A DNA stretch of 33,786 bases, from contig JAJQCW010000074.1 of the NCBI GenBank assembly GCA_021202515.1, positions 1 to 33,786 of the forward strand, given 5' to 3'. Positions 20,750 to 28,418 of the stretch are shown here, piece by piece (the stretch's first letter is position 1; each line of letters opens with the position of its first letter). The stretch is from Clostridiales bacterium. GTDB lineage: Bacteria; Bacillota; Clostridia; Oscillospirales; Oscillospiraceae. Both the position numbers and the translations under genes were made by a program. The notes beneath the pieces were generated by a model, which saw only the letters and a program-made list of their open reading frames with translations, was not told the DNA's origin and searched no databases.

Positions 20750-21178
20750 TTACAGGGCGGCCAGGGCCTTGCCCAGGGCTTCGCACTGCGCAACGCCCTC
20801 GTCGTCGGGGGTCTCAAAGACGGCCAGGCCCTGACCGGTGGCCAGAACCGCGCCAGCGCCCTCGGCGCGCTCGGCCCAGTCCAGCATCCACTGGCCCTCG
20901 GCCCAGGCGTAGCTGCCGAAGAGGGCGATCTTGCGCCCGCTGAGGCTGCCTTCCAGCTCGGAGAAGAACGGCTCGAACTCGCTCTCCTCCAACTGCTCGC
21001 TGCCCATAGCGGGGCAGCCCAGGGCCAGCAGGTCGTAGCCCAGGGCGGAGGCGGCGTCGGTCTCGCTGACCTGGAGCAGGTCGGTGTCCACCCCGGCGTC
21101 GGTCAGGCCCTTCTGGACGGCCTGGGCCATGGCTTCTGTGTTGCCGGTCATGGACCAGTAAATAACGGCTGCTTTCAT
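20750..21178 (-). CDS. Flavodoxin
   Basis: A 142-residue short-chain flavodoxin, an FMN electron carrier that replaces ferredoxin when iron is scarce. The phosphate loop SMTGNTEAMA follows the first strand (KAAVIYW); LLALGCPAMGSEQLEE and KIALFGSYAWAEGQWM are the FMN-flanking loops. The C-terminus is normal length. It lies leftward beside DUF3793 and next to the feo genes. Upstream is a TTAGCTN inverted repeat rather than a clear promoter, so it may be read from the DUF3793 transcript. Confidence 0.92.
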   Translation of the reverse strand: MKAAVIYWSMTGNTEAMAQAVQKGLTDAGVDTDLLQVSETDAASALGYDLLALGCPAMGSEQLEESEFEPFFSELEGSLSGRKIALFGSYAWAEGQWMLDWAERAEGAGAVLATGQGLAVFETPDDEGVAQCEALGKALAAL

Positions 21179-21203
21179 AATAAATACACCTCGGTTTTTT
21201 ATT

Positions 21204-21350
21204 TTAGCTTTTAGCTATTAGCTCTTAGCTTTTAGTATCTGACTTGTCGCTGGTCGCGCTTTACGAACGGTTCTTTTCACTTTTCGTTTTACGCGCTTCG
21301 CTTTCCGTCGGTAGTGCTTGGCTAATGGCTAACAGCTAATGGCTAATAGC
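21204..21350. repeat. TTAGCTN heptad inverted repeat
   Basis: The left arm, 21204-21235, is a run of TTAGCTT/TTAGCTA/TTAGCTC heptamers; the right arm, 21320-21350, is the reverse (GGCTAAT, GGCTAAC, AGCTAAT, GGCTAAT). About 85 bp of unrelated sequence lies between. A second such structure is at 30851-31025. Confidence 0.75.
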
Positions 21351-21355
21351 TTATC

Positions 21356-21916
21356 TCAGCAGGCGCGGAGGATGTCCTCCAGCTCCATGCCGTGGCTGGC
21401 CTGGTCGATGACGCTGCTGCGGCTGTCCCGGTAGGCCCGAAAGAGCTGTTTGGCCCGGTTCACGTCCCCGTAGACCTTCCACTCTCCGGTGTACTTGCAG
21501 TTCTCCCCCTTGTTGGCGATGAACCCAGTCACGTCGTCCAGGGGATAGCCCAAAAACAGCCCAATTTCGTGGGGAAAACTGTCCCGCTGGAACCGCTGGC
21601 CCAGCAGGGTCAGTTTGGCCTCCAGGGGCAGCGCCTCCTGGTAGCCCATGCCCTGGAGGTACCGCCGCAGCTCCGTCTGGCTCAGGCACCGCCCCAGCGC
21701 GTCGGGGCAGTAGACCATCACCACCAGAAAGCGCTCGTTTTCCTGCAAGAGCACCAGATCATACCCGTGGCGGCGGAGGGTGGCCCGACATTCCTCCAGG
21801 TCCTGCTGCCAGTTTGGATATTTTTCCTTGTGCAGGGTGAAAATATTCGAGGGCTTCACCCGGCGCAGGGTGGGGGAACAGTGCTGGTACAGGCACCACT
21901 TGAATTGTTCAGGCAT
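21356..21916 (-). CDS. DUF3793 family protein
   Basis: A 186-residue protein of the DUF3793 family, found in Clostridia beside flavodoxin and feo genes. Marks are CSPTLRRVKPSNIFTL near the N-terminus, YDLVLLQENERFLVVMVY, FPHEIGLFLGYPLDDVTGFI and KYTGEWKVYGD. Function is unknown; the HEIGLFLGYP segment is the family's best-kept motif. The start is preceded by AAAGGATGATGATGC. Its promoter (22173-22201) and leader carry the GTTAG palindromes also found at feoA, so a role in iron metabolism is likely. Confidence 0.85.
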   Translation of the reverse strand: MPEQFKWCLYQHCSPTLRRVKPSNIFTLHKEKYPNWQQDLEECRATLRRHGYDLVLLQENERFLVVMVYCPDALGRCLSQTELRRYLQGMGYQEALPLEAKLTLLGQRFQRDSFPHEIGLFLGYPLDDVTGFIANKGENCKYTGEWKVYGDVNRAKQLFRAYRDSRSSVIDQASHGMELEDILRAC

Positions 21917-21966
21917 CGTGCATCATCATCCTTTCCATGCGATAGGCCGGAGCAAGGCACACTCCA

Positions 21967-21982
21967 GTTAGCATAGGATAAC
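21967..21982. promoter_or_regulatory. Near-match metalloregulator box 1
   Basis: GTTAGCATAGGATAAC differs by one base from the GTTAG-N6-CTAAC pattern. It lies in the leader of the DUF3793 transcript. Confidence 0.45.
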
Positions 21983-22169
21983 CAAACGGGAGAAAAGAAA
22001 CCGCGTTTTGCAGCGGTAATTGTTGGGGGACTGGCGGTGCAGGAGGTTCTGGTTCCCCGGAGATGGGCGGCGGCGAGAAGGAGGCCGCAGCCCACGCAGG
22101 AGAACAAAGAAAAAGTATCCCGCCAAAGAGTGGGGGAGAGAGGAAACCCCCGGAACGTCCCCGGCAAGA

Positions 22170-22201
22170 GTTAGCATACACTAACCGCAATAGAATGTCA
22201 A
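22170..22201 (-). promoter_or_regulatory. DUF3793/flavodoxin promoter with GTTAG-N6-CTAAC box 2
   Basis: TTGACA (complement of 22196-22201), 17 bp, TATGCT (complement of 22173-22178). A perfect GTTAG-CATACA-CTAAC palindrome (22170-22185) covers the -10, the place for a repressor. The transcript would have a leader of about 250 nt, in which I see no gene. Confidence 0.7.
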
Positions 22202-22316
22202 GAGGAAATTTGCCCGGCGGCGAAAAAACGGCGTGTACAAGCGCCCAAAAAAGGCCGGGGCGGGGGAGGGGTCCCTTGTGAATTTGGACAGAGTTTGTAA
22301 ATTGTGAAAAAGGTGG

Positions 22317-22372
22317 TTGACATTGACGTTAGTTAATGCTAACATATCGGGTGGAAGTTAGGCGAGCCTAAC
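22317..22372 (+). promoter_or_regulatory. feo promoter with boxes 3 and 4
   Basis: TTGACA (22317-22322), 17 bp, TAACAT (22340-22345). GTTAG-TTAATG-CTAAC (22328-22343) covers the spacer and -10, and GTTAG-GCGAGC-CTAAC (22357-22372) lies just past the start. Both are perfect 16-bp patterns. Binding by an iron-responsive repressor of the DtxR type is likely but not proven. Confidence 0.7.
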
Positions 22373-22440
22373 GGCCCTTTTCCTGTTGGAGAAGCACCCA
22401 AACCCGACAGCGACAAAAGAGACAAGGAGATGAATCGCTT

Positions 22441-22650
22441 ATGCCGTTGACAATGGCAGAGACGGGCCAGGAAAAGCTCATCCGGCGGGTTGGCGGAAAG
22501 GCAGAGACCAGACAGTTTCTGGAGAACCTGGGGTTTGTCCCCGGTGCGCTGGTCACCGTGGTCTCTGAGCTGGGCGGCAACCTGATCGTCAAAATCAAGG
22601 AGTCCCGGGTGGCCATCAGCCGGGAAATGGCGATGAAAATTATTGTTTAG
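22441..22650 (+). CDS. feoA: FeoA family protein (first copy)
   Basis: A 69-residue SH3-like FeoA protein, a cytosolic partner of the FeoB iron transporter. The pattern LIRRVGGKAETRQFLENLGFVPGALVTVVSE then LIVKIKESRVAISREMA is typical. GACAAGGAGATGAATCGCTT carries the ribosome site. It ends 13 bp before the second feoA, and both are read from the promoter at 22317. Paired FeoA genes before feoB are common in Clostridia. Confidence 0.93.
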   Translation: MPLTMAETGQEKLIRRVGGKAETRQFLENLGFVPGALVTVVSELGGNLIVKIKESRVAISREMAMKIIV

Positions 22651-22663
22651 GGGGATGAACACA

Positions 22664-22885
22664 ATGAAAACCATGAAAGAGGCAAAGGTAGGGGAGACCC
22701 TGAAAGTGACCAAGATCAACGGCGCGGGCGCGGTCAAGCGCCGCATTATGGACATGGGCATCACCAAGGGCGTGGAAATTTACGTCCGCAAGGTGGCCCC
22801 GCTGGGCGACCCGGTGGAGATCACCGTCCGGGGCTATGAGCTTTCCCTGCGGAAAGAGGACGCGGAGATGATCCAGGTCCAGTGA
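22664..22885 (+). CDS. feoA: FeoA family protein (second copy)
   Basis: A 73-residue FeoA domain protein. MKEAKVGETLKVTKINGAGAVKRRIMDMGI is followed by VEIYVRKVAPLGDPVEITVRGYELSLRKEDA, the complete family pattern with the conserved P-GDP-(V/I)-E loop. I chose the ATG at 22664 because AGGGGG is nine bases upstream; an in-frame ATG at 22655 overlaps that site. This copy is closer to standard FeoA than the first and may be the true FeoB partner. Confidence 0.94.
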   Translation: MKTMKEAKVGETLKVTKINGAGAVKRRIMDMGITKGVEIYVRKVAPLGDPVEITVRGYELSLRKEDAEMIQVQ

Positions 22886-22928
22886 GCAATACCCCATACG
22901 GCCGAAAGGCCGTAAAAAAAGACCGTGT

Positions 22929-22953
22929 GTTAGGAAATGCTAACGAGGGTTAG
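22929..22953. promoter_or_regulatory. GTTAG-N6-CTAAC box 5 before feoB
   Basis: GTTAG-GAAATG-CTAAC (22929-22944) is a fourth perfect copy, and its right half continues into CTAAC-GAGG-GTTAG (22940-22953). It lies 50-74 bp before the feoB start; no strong promoter is seen there. Confidence 0.6.
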
Positions 22954-23002
22954 CAAAAACGAACAAAATTATCGTTCAAACCTGGAAAAGAGGGAAGCAA
23001 CT

Positions 23003-25498
23003 ATGAGTATCAAGATCGCCCTTGCCGGTAACCCCAACTGCGGCAAGACCACACTGTTTAACGCGCTGACCGGCTCCAACCAGTTCGTGGGCAACTGGCC
23101 CGGCGTTACCGTGGAGAAGAAGGAAGGCACCCTGAAAGGCCATAAGGACGTGGCCATCATGGACCTGCCCGGCATCTACTCCCTTTCGCCCTACACCCTG
23201 GAAGAGGTCGTGGCCCGGAACTACCTGATCGACGAGCGGCCCGACGCCATTTTGAACATCATCGACGGCACCAACCTGGAGCGGAACCTGTACCTGACCA
23301 CCCAGTTGGTGGAGCTGGGCATCCCCGTAGTGGTGGCCGTCAACATGATGGACATGGTGGAGAAATCCGGCGACGCCATCAACAGCAAGCGCCTGGCAAA
23401 AGACCTGGGCGTGCAGGTCATCGAAATTTCCGCCCTGAAGGGCACCAACGTCATGGAGGCCGCAGAAGCCGCCGTCAAGGTGGCGGAGTCCGGCGTCAAG
23501 ACCGAGCCGAAGCACCGCTTCAGCGGCAGCGTGGAACACGCCCTGGCCCACATCGAGGAGCTGCTGCTCCACAACCTGCCCGCCGAGCAGCAGCGGTGGT
23601 TCGCCATCAAGCTCTTTGAGCGGGACGAGAAGGTCATCGAAAAGCTGGGGGTCTCCGAGGCGAACCTGGCCCACATCGAGAAGGACATCCAGTCCTGCGA
23701 GGAGGAGCTGGACGACGACGCGGAGTCCATCATCACCGCCGAGCGGTACAATTACATCGGCTCTATCATCGACGACAGCCTGAAAAAGAGCAGCAAGGAA
23801 AAGCTCAGCACCTCCGACAAAATCGACAAAATCGTCACCAACCGGATTTTGGCCCTGCCCATCTTCGCGCTGGTCATGTTCCTGGTGTACTACGTCTCCG
23901 TCACCACCGTGGGCACCTGGGCCACCGACTGGGCCAACGACGGCGTGTTTGGCGACGGCTGGCACTTCGCCTGGATCGGCAATAGCGCTTACTGCGACGC
24001 GGCGGACGAGTACGGCGAGGCCACCAACGCCATCGACGCCTTCATCGAGCTGGGCGGCGAGGACGGCGAAGCCCTGGCCGACGCGCTGGACGCGGAGTCC
24101 GAGAGCTTTGACGCGGACGCGGCCCTGACCGCCCTGACTACCTATGCCGCCCAGTACACCGAGGCGGACACCGCCACCATCGAGCTGGAGGACGAGGAGA
24201 CCCTGGCAACCGAAGAGGCCACCTACACCGGGGCCGATCTGGCCGCCGCTGTGGAGGTTTACGCGGAATACGGCTGCGAAGAGCCTGACCCCGCCGCCTA
24301 CGGCATCTGGGTCCCCGGTATCCCCGTGCTGCTGGGCGACCTGCTGGATTCCATCGGCGTGGCTCCCTGGCTGGAGGGCCTGATCCTGGACGGCATCGTG
24401 GCTGGCTGCGGCGCGGTGCTGGGCTTCGTGCCTCAGATGCTGGTGCTGTTCATCTTCCTGGCCTTCCTGGAAGCCTGCGGCTACATGGCCCGTATCGCCT
24501 TCATCATGGACCGGGTGTTCCGGCGGTTCGGCCTGTCCGGTAAGTCCTTCATCCCCATCCTCATCGGCACCGGCTGCGGCGTGCCCGGTATCATGGCCTC
24601 CCGTACCATCGAGAACGAGCGGGACCGCAAAATGACCATCATGACCACCACCTTCATCCCCTGCGGCGCAAAGCTGCCCTTCATCGCCATGGTCGCGGGC
24701 GCGATCTTCGGCGGCGCGCCCTGGGTGGCCCCCTCCGCCTACTTCCTGGGCATTGCCGCCATCATCTGCTCCGGTATCATCCTGAAAAAGACCAAGCTGT
24801 TCATCGGCGACCCGGCCCCCTTCGTCATGGAACTGCCCCCCTACCATATGCCCACCGTGGGCAACGTGCTGCGGAGCATGTGGGAGCGCGGCTGGAGCTT
24901 CATCAAGAAGGCCGGCACCATCATCCTGCTCTCCACCATTCTGGTGTGGTTCACCACCTACTTCGGCTTCATGGACGGGGCGTTCACCATGCTGGAGGAA
25001 GATCAGATCGACTACAGCATCCTGGCCACCATCGGCAAGGCGCTGGCCTGGCTGTTCATCCCTCTGGGCTGGGGCAACTGGCAGGCTGCCGTGGCCTCCA
25101 TCACCGGCCTGGTTGCCAAGGAGAACATCGTCGGCACCCTGGGCATCCTCTACAACGCCGGGGACGGCACCGTCTACCAGAACATGGGCGCGGCTTTCAC
25201 CGCCGTCAGCGGCTACTCCTTCCTGGCCTTTAACCTGCTGTGCGCCCCCTGCTTCGCCGCTATGGGTGCCATCAAGCGGGAGATGAACAACATGAAGTGG
25301 TTCTGGATCGCCATTGGCTATCAGTGCGGCTTCGCCTATCTGGTGGCGCTGGTGGTCAACCAGTTGGGTGGCCTCGTCACCGGGCAGGGCCTCGGCGTCT
25401 TCACCGTGATCGCCATCGCCGTTGTGGTGCTGTTCTTCTACCTGCTGTTCCGCCCCGCCAAGAGCGCGGAGACGCTGAGAGACAAGGCCAGAGTGTAA
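23003..25498 (+). CDS. feoB: Ferrous iron transporter FeoB
   Basis: This 831-residue inner-membrane Fe2+ transporter has a GTP-binding domain at residues 1-165: G1 GNPNCGKTT (9-17), G3 DLPG (54-57), G4 NMMD (114-117), G5 SAL. A helical GDI-like part (about 170-265) and the membrane domain from about 281 follow, with the Gate motifs around GTGCGVPGIMASRTI and PCGAKLPFIAMVAG. Between the first and second membrane helices (about 325-440) lies an insertion: residues 331-430 contain 30 Asp/Glu and no Lys, Arg or His. I chose the ATG at 23003 with AGAGGGAAGCAACT upstream. It is the third gene of the feo operon. Confidence 0.97.
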   Translation: MSIKIALAGNPNCGKTTLFNALTGSNQFVGNWPGVTVEKKEGTLKGHKDVAIMDLPGIYSLSPYTLEEVVARNYLIDERPDAILNIIDGTNLERNLYLTTQLVELGIPVVVAVNMMDMVEKSGDAINSKRLAKDLGVQVIEISALKGTNVMEAAEAAVKVAESGVKTEPKHRFSGSVEHALAHIEELLLHNLPAEQQRWFAIKLFERDEKVIEKLGVSEANLAHIEKDIQSCEEELDDDAESIITAERYNYIGSIIDDSLKKSSKEKLSTSDKIDKIVTNRILALPIFALVMFLVYYVSVTTVGTWATDWANDGVFGDGWHFAWIGNSAYCDAADEYGEATNAIDAFIELGGEDGEALADALDAESESFDADAALTALTTYAAQYTEADTATIELEDEETLATEEATYTGADLAAAVEVYAEYGCEEPDPAAYGIWVPGIPVLLGDLLDSIGVAPWLEGLILDGIVAGCGAVLGFVPQMLVLFIFLAFLEACGYMARIAFIMDRVFRRFGLSGKSFIPILIGTGCGVPGIMASRTIENERDRKMTIMTTTFIPCGAKLPFIAMVAGAIFGGAPWVAPSAYFLGIAAIICSGIILKKTKLFIGDPAPFVMELPPYHMPTVGNVLRSMWERGWSFIKKAGTIILLSTILVWFTTYFGFMDGAFTMLEEDQIDYSILATIGKALAWLFIPLGWGNWQAAVASITGLVAKENIVGTLGILYNAGDGTVYQNMGAAFTAVSGYSFLAFNLLCAPCFAAMGAIKREMNNMKWFWIAIGYQCGFAYLVALVVNQLGGLVTGQGLGVFTVIAIAVVVLFFYLLFRPAKSAETLRDKARV

Positions 25499-25535
25499 AA
25501 CCCACCTTACTACGACCATTGAGGAGGAATGTGCA

Positions 25536-25745
25536 ATGATCGCATGGCTCACCGCCAACGCGGGGACCATCGTCGTGGGACTGGTACTCCTTGCCATCGT
25601 CGCGGCCATCCTCCGTGGGATGCTCCGCGACCGCAAGCAGGGAAAGCACTCCTGCGGCGGCGGATGCGCCGGTTGTCCCCACGCCTGCGGCGGCAGTAGC
25701 TGCCACACCGCCGCGCCGGGGACGCCGACAGACCGCAAGCAATAA
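25536..25745 (+). CDS. FeoB-associated Cys-rich membrane protein
   Basis: A 69-residue protein with one N-terminal membrane helix (about 9-27) and a tail holding CGGGCAGCPHACGGSSC, six cysteines including CxxxCxxC spacing. It belongs to the FeoB-associated Cys-rich family (PF12669), always next to feoB. A role in iron or metal handling at the membrane is presumed. GAGGAGGAATGTGC precedes the ATG. The terminator at 25757-25797 closes the operon. Confidence 0.93.
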   Translation: MIAWLTANAGTIVVGLVLLAIVAAILRGMLRDRKQGKHSCGGGCAGCPHACGGSSCHTAAPGTPTDRKQ

Positions 25746-25756
25746 GCAATACAAAA

Positions 25757-25797
25757 AGGCTGACCACCTGAGAAATCGGGCGGTCAGCCTTTTTTTG
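25757..25797 (+). terminator. Terminator of the feo operon
   Basis: GGCTGACC pairs with GGTCAGCC across a 16-nt loop that can itself pair, followed by seven T. Confidence 0.9.
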
Positions 25798-25859
25798 TCA
25801 GTTTGATTGCCTTTTGATTCAGCCGCAGCAACGTTACACGGAACTGTTACCCACACACC

Positions 25860-25929
25860 TGTAGGGGCGGCCCGTGGCCGCCCAGGGTAAGCAGGTGGTT
25901 TCTGCGGGCGGCCGAGGGCCGCCCCTACA
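25860..25929. repeat. TGTAGGGGCGGC inverted repeat
   Basis: TGTAGGGGCGGC (25860-25871) and GCCGCCCCTACA (25918-25929) form perfect 12-bp ends, with further GGCCGCCC/GGGCGGCC pairing inside: a 70-bp fold-back, MITE-like. A partial relative (CTGCGGGCGGC...GGCCGCCCTACA) is at 33426-33452. The rest of 25798-26031 holds no gene. Confidence 0.75.
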
Positions 25930-26031
25930 ATACGGTGATAAAAAAGAGGACTGTAGGCTCATTCGTTCAACTAATTACGGGTATTTCACGAATTTTTCGT
26001 CAGGCGGATGGGAAGGAAAAGGACTTAAAAC

Positions 26032-27282
26032 TTACGCGCCCTTCTCCGTCACCATACCCCCATCGTCAATGGTGACATTGGAGCCGGGCAGACTTACGAG
26101 ATAATCATACATGGCCCGCTGGCTGTCCGCGCTCTCCAGCCAGGTGACGGTGGCGCTGGCCTGCTGGTAGGCGGGGACGATTTGGCAGGAGACCTCGTCC
26201 ACGCCGTTTTTGTCCCCGGTCAGGGTGACGTTGACCAGCATGGTGTACTCCTCCTTGCGGCTGAACCAGTAGTTGCCCAGGGAGTAGAAGATGGGGACGC
26301 CGTTGTAATACCGCACCCCTTGGAGCTGGTGGGGATGGTCGCCGATGACCAGGTCGGCCCCTGCGTCCACCAGCGCGTCTCCCACCTCGGTCTGGTATTC
26401 CTCCAGGTCGGCGGTGCCTTCGATGCCCCAGTGCATATAGACCACCACGAAATCCGCCTGCTCCTGCGCCTCCTGCACCCGCTGATAGAGCAATTCGGTG
26501 TCGTAGGCGGTGTAGAAGGTGCCGGGGCTGTTGCTGGTGGCGGGCTTGGTCTGGGCCGACCACTCCACCCGGCTGGCGGCGAGGTAGGCCACGGTGCAGT
26601 TCTCCAACTGGGCATAATAGATGGCGCTGGCCTCCTCCAGATTTTCGCCCGCGCCGATGCGGGCGATGCCCGCTCCGTCCAGCGTGTCCAGGGTGTCCAA
26701 CAGGGCCTCTTCCCCGTAGTCGTAAATGTGGTTGTTGGCGAGAACTGCCACGTCTACCCCCAGTTCCTCCAGCACAGAGACGCGGGAGGGATTGGCCCGG
26801 TAGGTGTAGGTCTTGCCCTCCAGGGGCGTGCCCCGGCTGCTGTAGGTAAATTCGTTGTTCAGGCACATGATGTCCGCACCGGTCATGTAGTTCCGCAGCG
26901 TCTCGCTGACGCAGCCGGAGAGACCGTAGGAGTCCAGCGCGGCGGTGGTGTACTGCCCCTCCGCCAGGTTCACGTCCCCGGCGAAGCAGAGGGTGTACTC
27001 ATAGGCGGTGTCCGGGTCGGGTTCGAGGGATTCCGGCTCCGGCTCTGTGGAGATTTCTTCTATGAGTTGGGCGGAGTTGTCCCCGGCGGCGCTGGAATCG
27101 GCGGGGTCGGTCTCCGGTTCGGTTTCCACAGAAAGCTCCGCCGAGGATTCTACTGCCGTGCTTTCCTCCGCCGAAAGGCTGGATTCCTCCGCCGCTGTCT
27201 GCCCGCAGGCGGCCAAACTCATCACCAGCGCAAAGCTCAGCAGCAGGGCAAGGCCCCGCCGGGCGGTTTTTCGGCGGCTCAT
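26032..27282 (-). CDS. CapA-type lipoprotein (poly-gamma-glutamate synthesis-like)
   Basis: This 416-residue lipoprotein has an N-terminal signal ending in the lipobox LAAC (about residues 10-26). A Ser/Glu-rich disordered spacer (about 30-90) leads to a CapA/PgsA metallophosphatase-like domain. Its motifs are in order: CFAGDVNLAE, CLNNEFT, LANNHIYDYGEEALLDTLD, VVYMHWGIE, VIGDHPHQLQG and FYSLGNYWFS. CapA proteins are linked to capsule poly-gamma-glutamate export; no capB or capC is nearby, so the substrate is unknown. It overlaps the DUF4317 gene by 4 bp and is the last gene of that operon. Confidence 0.88.
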   Translation of the reverse strand: MSRRKTARRGLALLLSFALVMSLAACGQTAAEESSLSAEESTAVESSAELSVETEPETDPADSSAAGDNSAQLIEEISTEPEPESLEPDPDTAYEYTLCFAGDVNLAEGQYTTAALDSYGLSGCVSETLRNYMTGADIMCLNNEFTYSSRGTPLEGKTYTYRANPSRVSVLEELGVDVAVLANNHIYDYGEEALLDTLDTLDGAGIARIGAGENLEEASAIYYAQLENCTVAYLAASRVEWSAQTKPATSNSPGTFYTAYDTELLYQRVQEAQEQADFVVVYMHWGIEGTADLEEYQTEVGDALVDAGADLVIGDHPHQLQGVRYYNGVPIFYSLGNYWFSRKEEYTMLVNVTLTGDKNGVDEVSCQIVPAYQQASATVTWLESADSQRAMYDYLVSLPGSNVTIDDGGMVTEKGA

Positions 27283-28418
27283 GGCTCGTCCCCCAGAAAC
27301 ACGTCCACGCCGTTGACCTCGATATCCTCGTCGGCCCGGATGAGCAGGTACTTCACCCCGTCGATGACCCGCGTCTGCACCAAATCGCTGCGGGCGGGGT
27401 CCACTTGGATGACCACGCTGGGAGTGCTGACGGAAAAGTGGCGGCTGTCGATGAGGTTGCCGGGGCTGACGGCCTTCCCGGTGCCAAACTCCGTGTCGAA
27501 CTGGACGTTAAAGGCGGCCCGGTGTTCCTCGGAGATGTCGCAGGCGTCCAGCATTTCGCCCACCTCGTCCCGGGTGACCACCAGCGGCTCCGGGGACTTG
27601 CTCTCCTTGTGGGCGGCGATGAGGTTGGTGAGCTGCTCGTGAACGGTCTGCACCACCTCCAGCCGGCAGTCGTCCCCCAGGGCGTTGGAGAGGACGGCCT
27701 CGAAGCTCTTTTTCTGCTCTGCGGCGGGCTTGGGCGGCTCGGTGCGGAAGATCGCATCCACGAAGGCGGGGTGGCTGTCCTCCAGGTTCCGGCAGTAGAG
27801 CAGGGCGTTGTAAAGGTTGGTGCTGCGGTCGTCGAAGGCGGGGAACAGGAACCCCAGCTGGGGCGGGGACACCAGCCAGTCCCCCTTGTTGGTGTGGAAG
27901 GCCTGCTCTGACGTGTCGTAGCTCAGGCCGGGTTTCGTGCGCTTCACCGGACAGATGCTGCACAGCAGGTAGGAAAACACCTCCTCCGAGGCGTCGTTCT
28001 GTCTGGCCCCGTCCCGGCTGCGGAAGGGCACGTCGTAGGCGTTGTGGGCCAGCAAAATCAGGTAATTTCCCTCAAATTCCACCGAACCGATGACTTTTTC
28101 ATAAAACTGCTGACGGCTCTCCTCGTCCCGGAGCTTGCTGTCCCGCATTTGCATGAGCAGGCCGTGCTCCGGGCTGTCCGCCACCTGCCGGGTGGAAAAA
28201 GTGATGTCCAGCAGGTTCCGCCCCAGCCCGCCGGAGAGCACCTTTTTCAGCAGGGTTAAGTACTGTTCGTTTTCCTCCTCGGTGAGCAGGCCCAACGGCT
28301 GCTCAAAGGTGGAGATAATTTCCTTCTGTTCGTTGACATAGCACCCGTAGACGCGGGAAATGCTGTGCCGGTCCGGGCGGAGCTGTCGCCGCAGCTCCGC
28401 CACCTCTTTTTCAATCAT
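27279..28418 (-). CDS. DUF4317 family protein
   Basis: A 379-residue cytosolic protein of the DUF4317 family, common in Clostridia and of unknown function. It opens with a basic helix (EKEVAELRRQLRPDRHSISRVYGCYV) and contains NYLILLAHNAYDVPFRSRDG and LLCSICPVKRTKPGLSY, the family's best-kept segments, with Cys-x2-Cys. It overlaps hydE by 8 bp and capA by 4 bp, so all three are co-translated. Confidence 0.85.
   Translation of the reverse strand: MIEKEVAELRRQLRPDRHSISRVYGCYVNEQKEIISTFEQPLGLLTEEENEQYLTLLKKVLSGGLGRNLLDITFSTRQVADSPEHGLLMQMRDSKLRDEESRQQFYEKVIGSVEFEGNYLILLAHNAYDVPFRSRDGARQNDASEEVFSYLLCSICPVKRTKPGLSYDTSEQAFHTNKGDWLVSPPQLGFLFPAFDDRSTNLYNALLYCRNLEDSHPAFVDAIFRTEPPKPAAEQKKSFEAVLSNALGDDCRLEVVQTVHEQLTNLIAAHKESKSPEPLVVTRDEVGEMLDACDISEEHRAAFNVQFDTEFGTGKAVSPGNLIDSRHFSVSTPSVVIQVDPARSDLVQTRVIDGVKYLLIRADEDIEVNGVDVFLGDEP

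Noticed and set aside
21909-22190. A 93-codon minus-strand frame upstream of DUF3793
   Set aside because: It starts at a TTG inside the DUF3793 promoter region, contains the regulatory palindromes, is Pro-rich without a family, and overlaps the DUF3793 start. It is better read as an untranslated leader.
22896-22918. ACGGCC-GAAA-GGCCGT hairpin before feoB
   Set aside because: It is followed by A rather than T on the coding strand, so it is not a rightward terminator; it may only be a stabilising stem.
22976-25738. A 920-codon open frame opposite feoB, and similar long frames opposite thiH, thiG and nifS
   Set aside because: G+C-rich genes with strong third-position bias leave the opposite strand free of stops. 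The translations are low in complexity with no domain or ribosome site, while the sense genes are well-known families.
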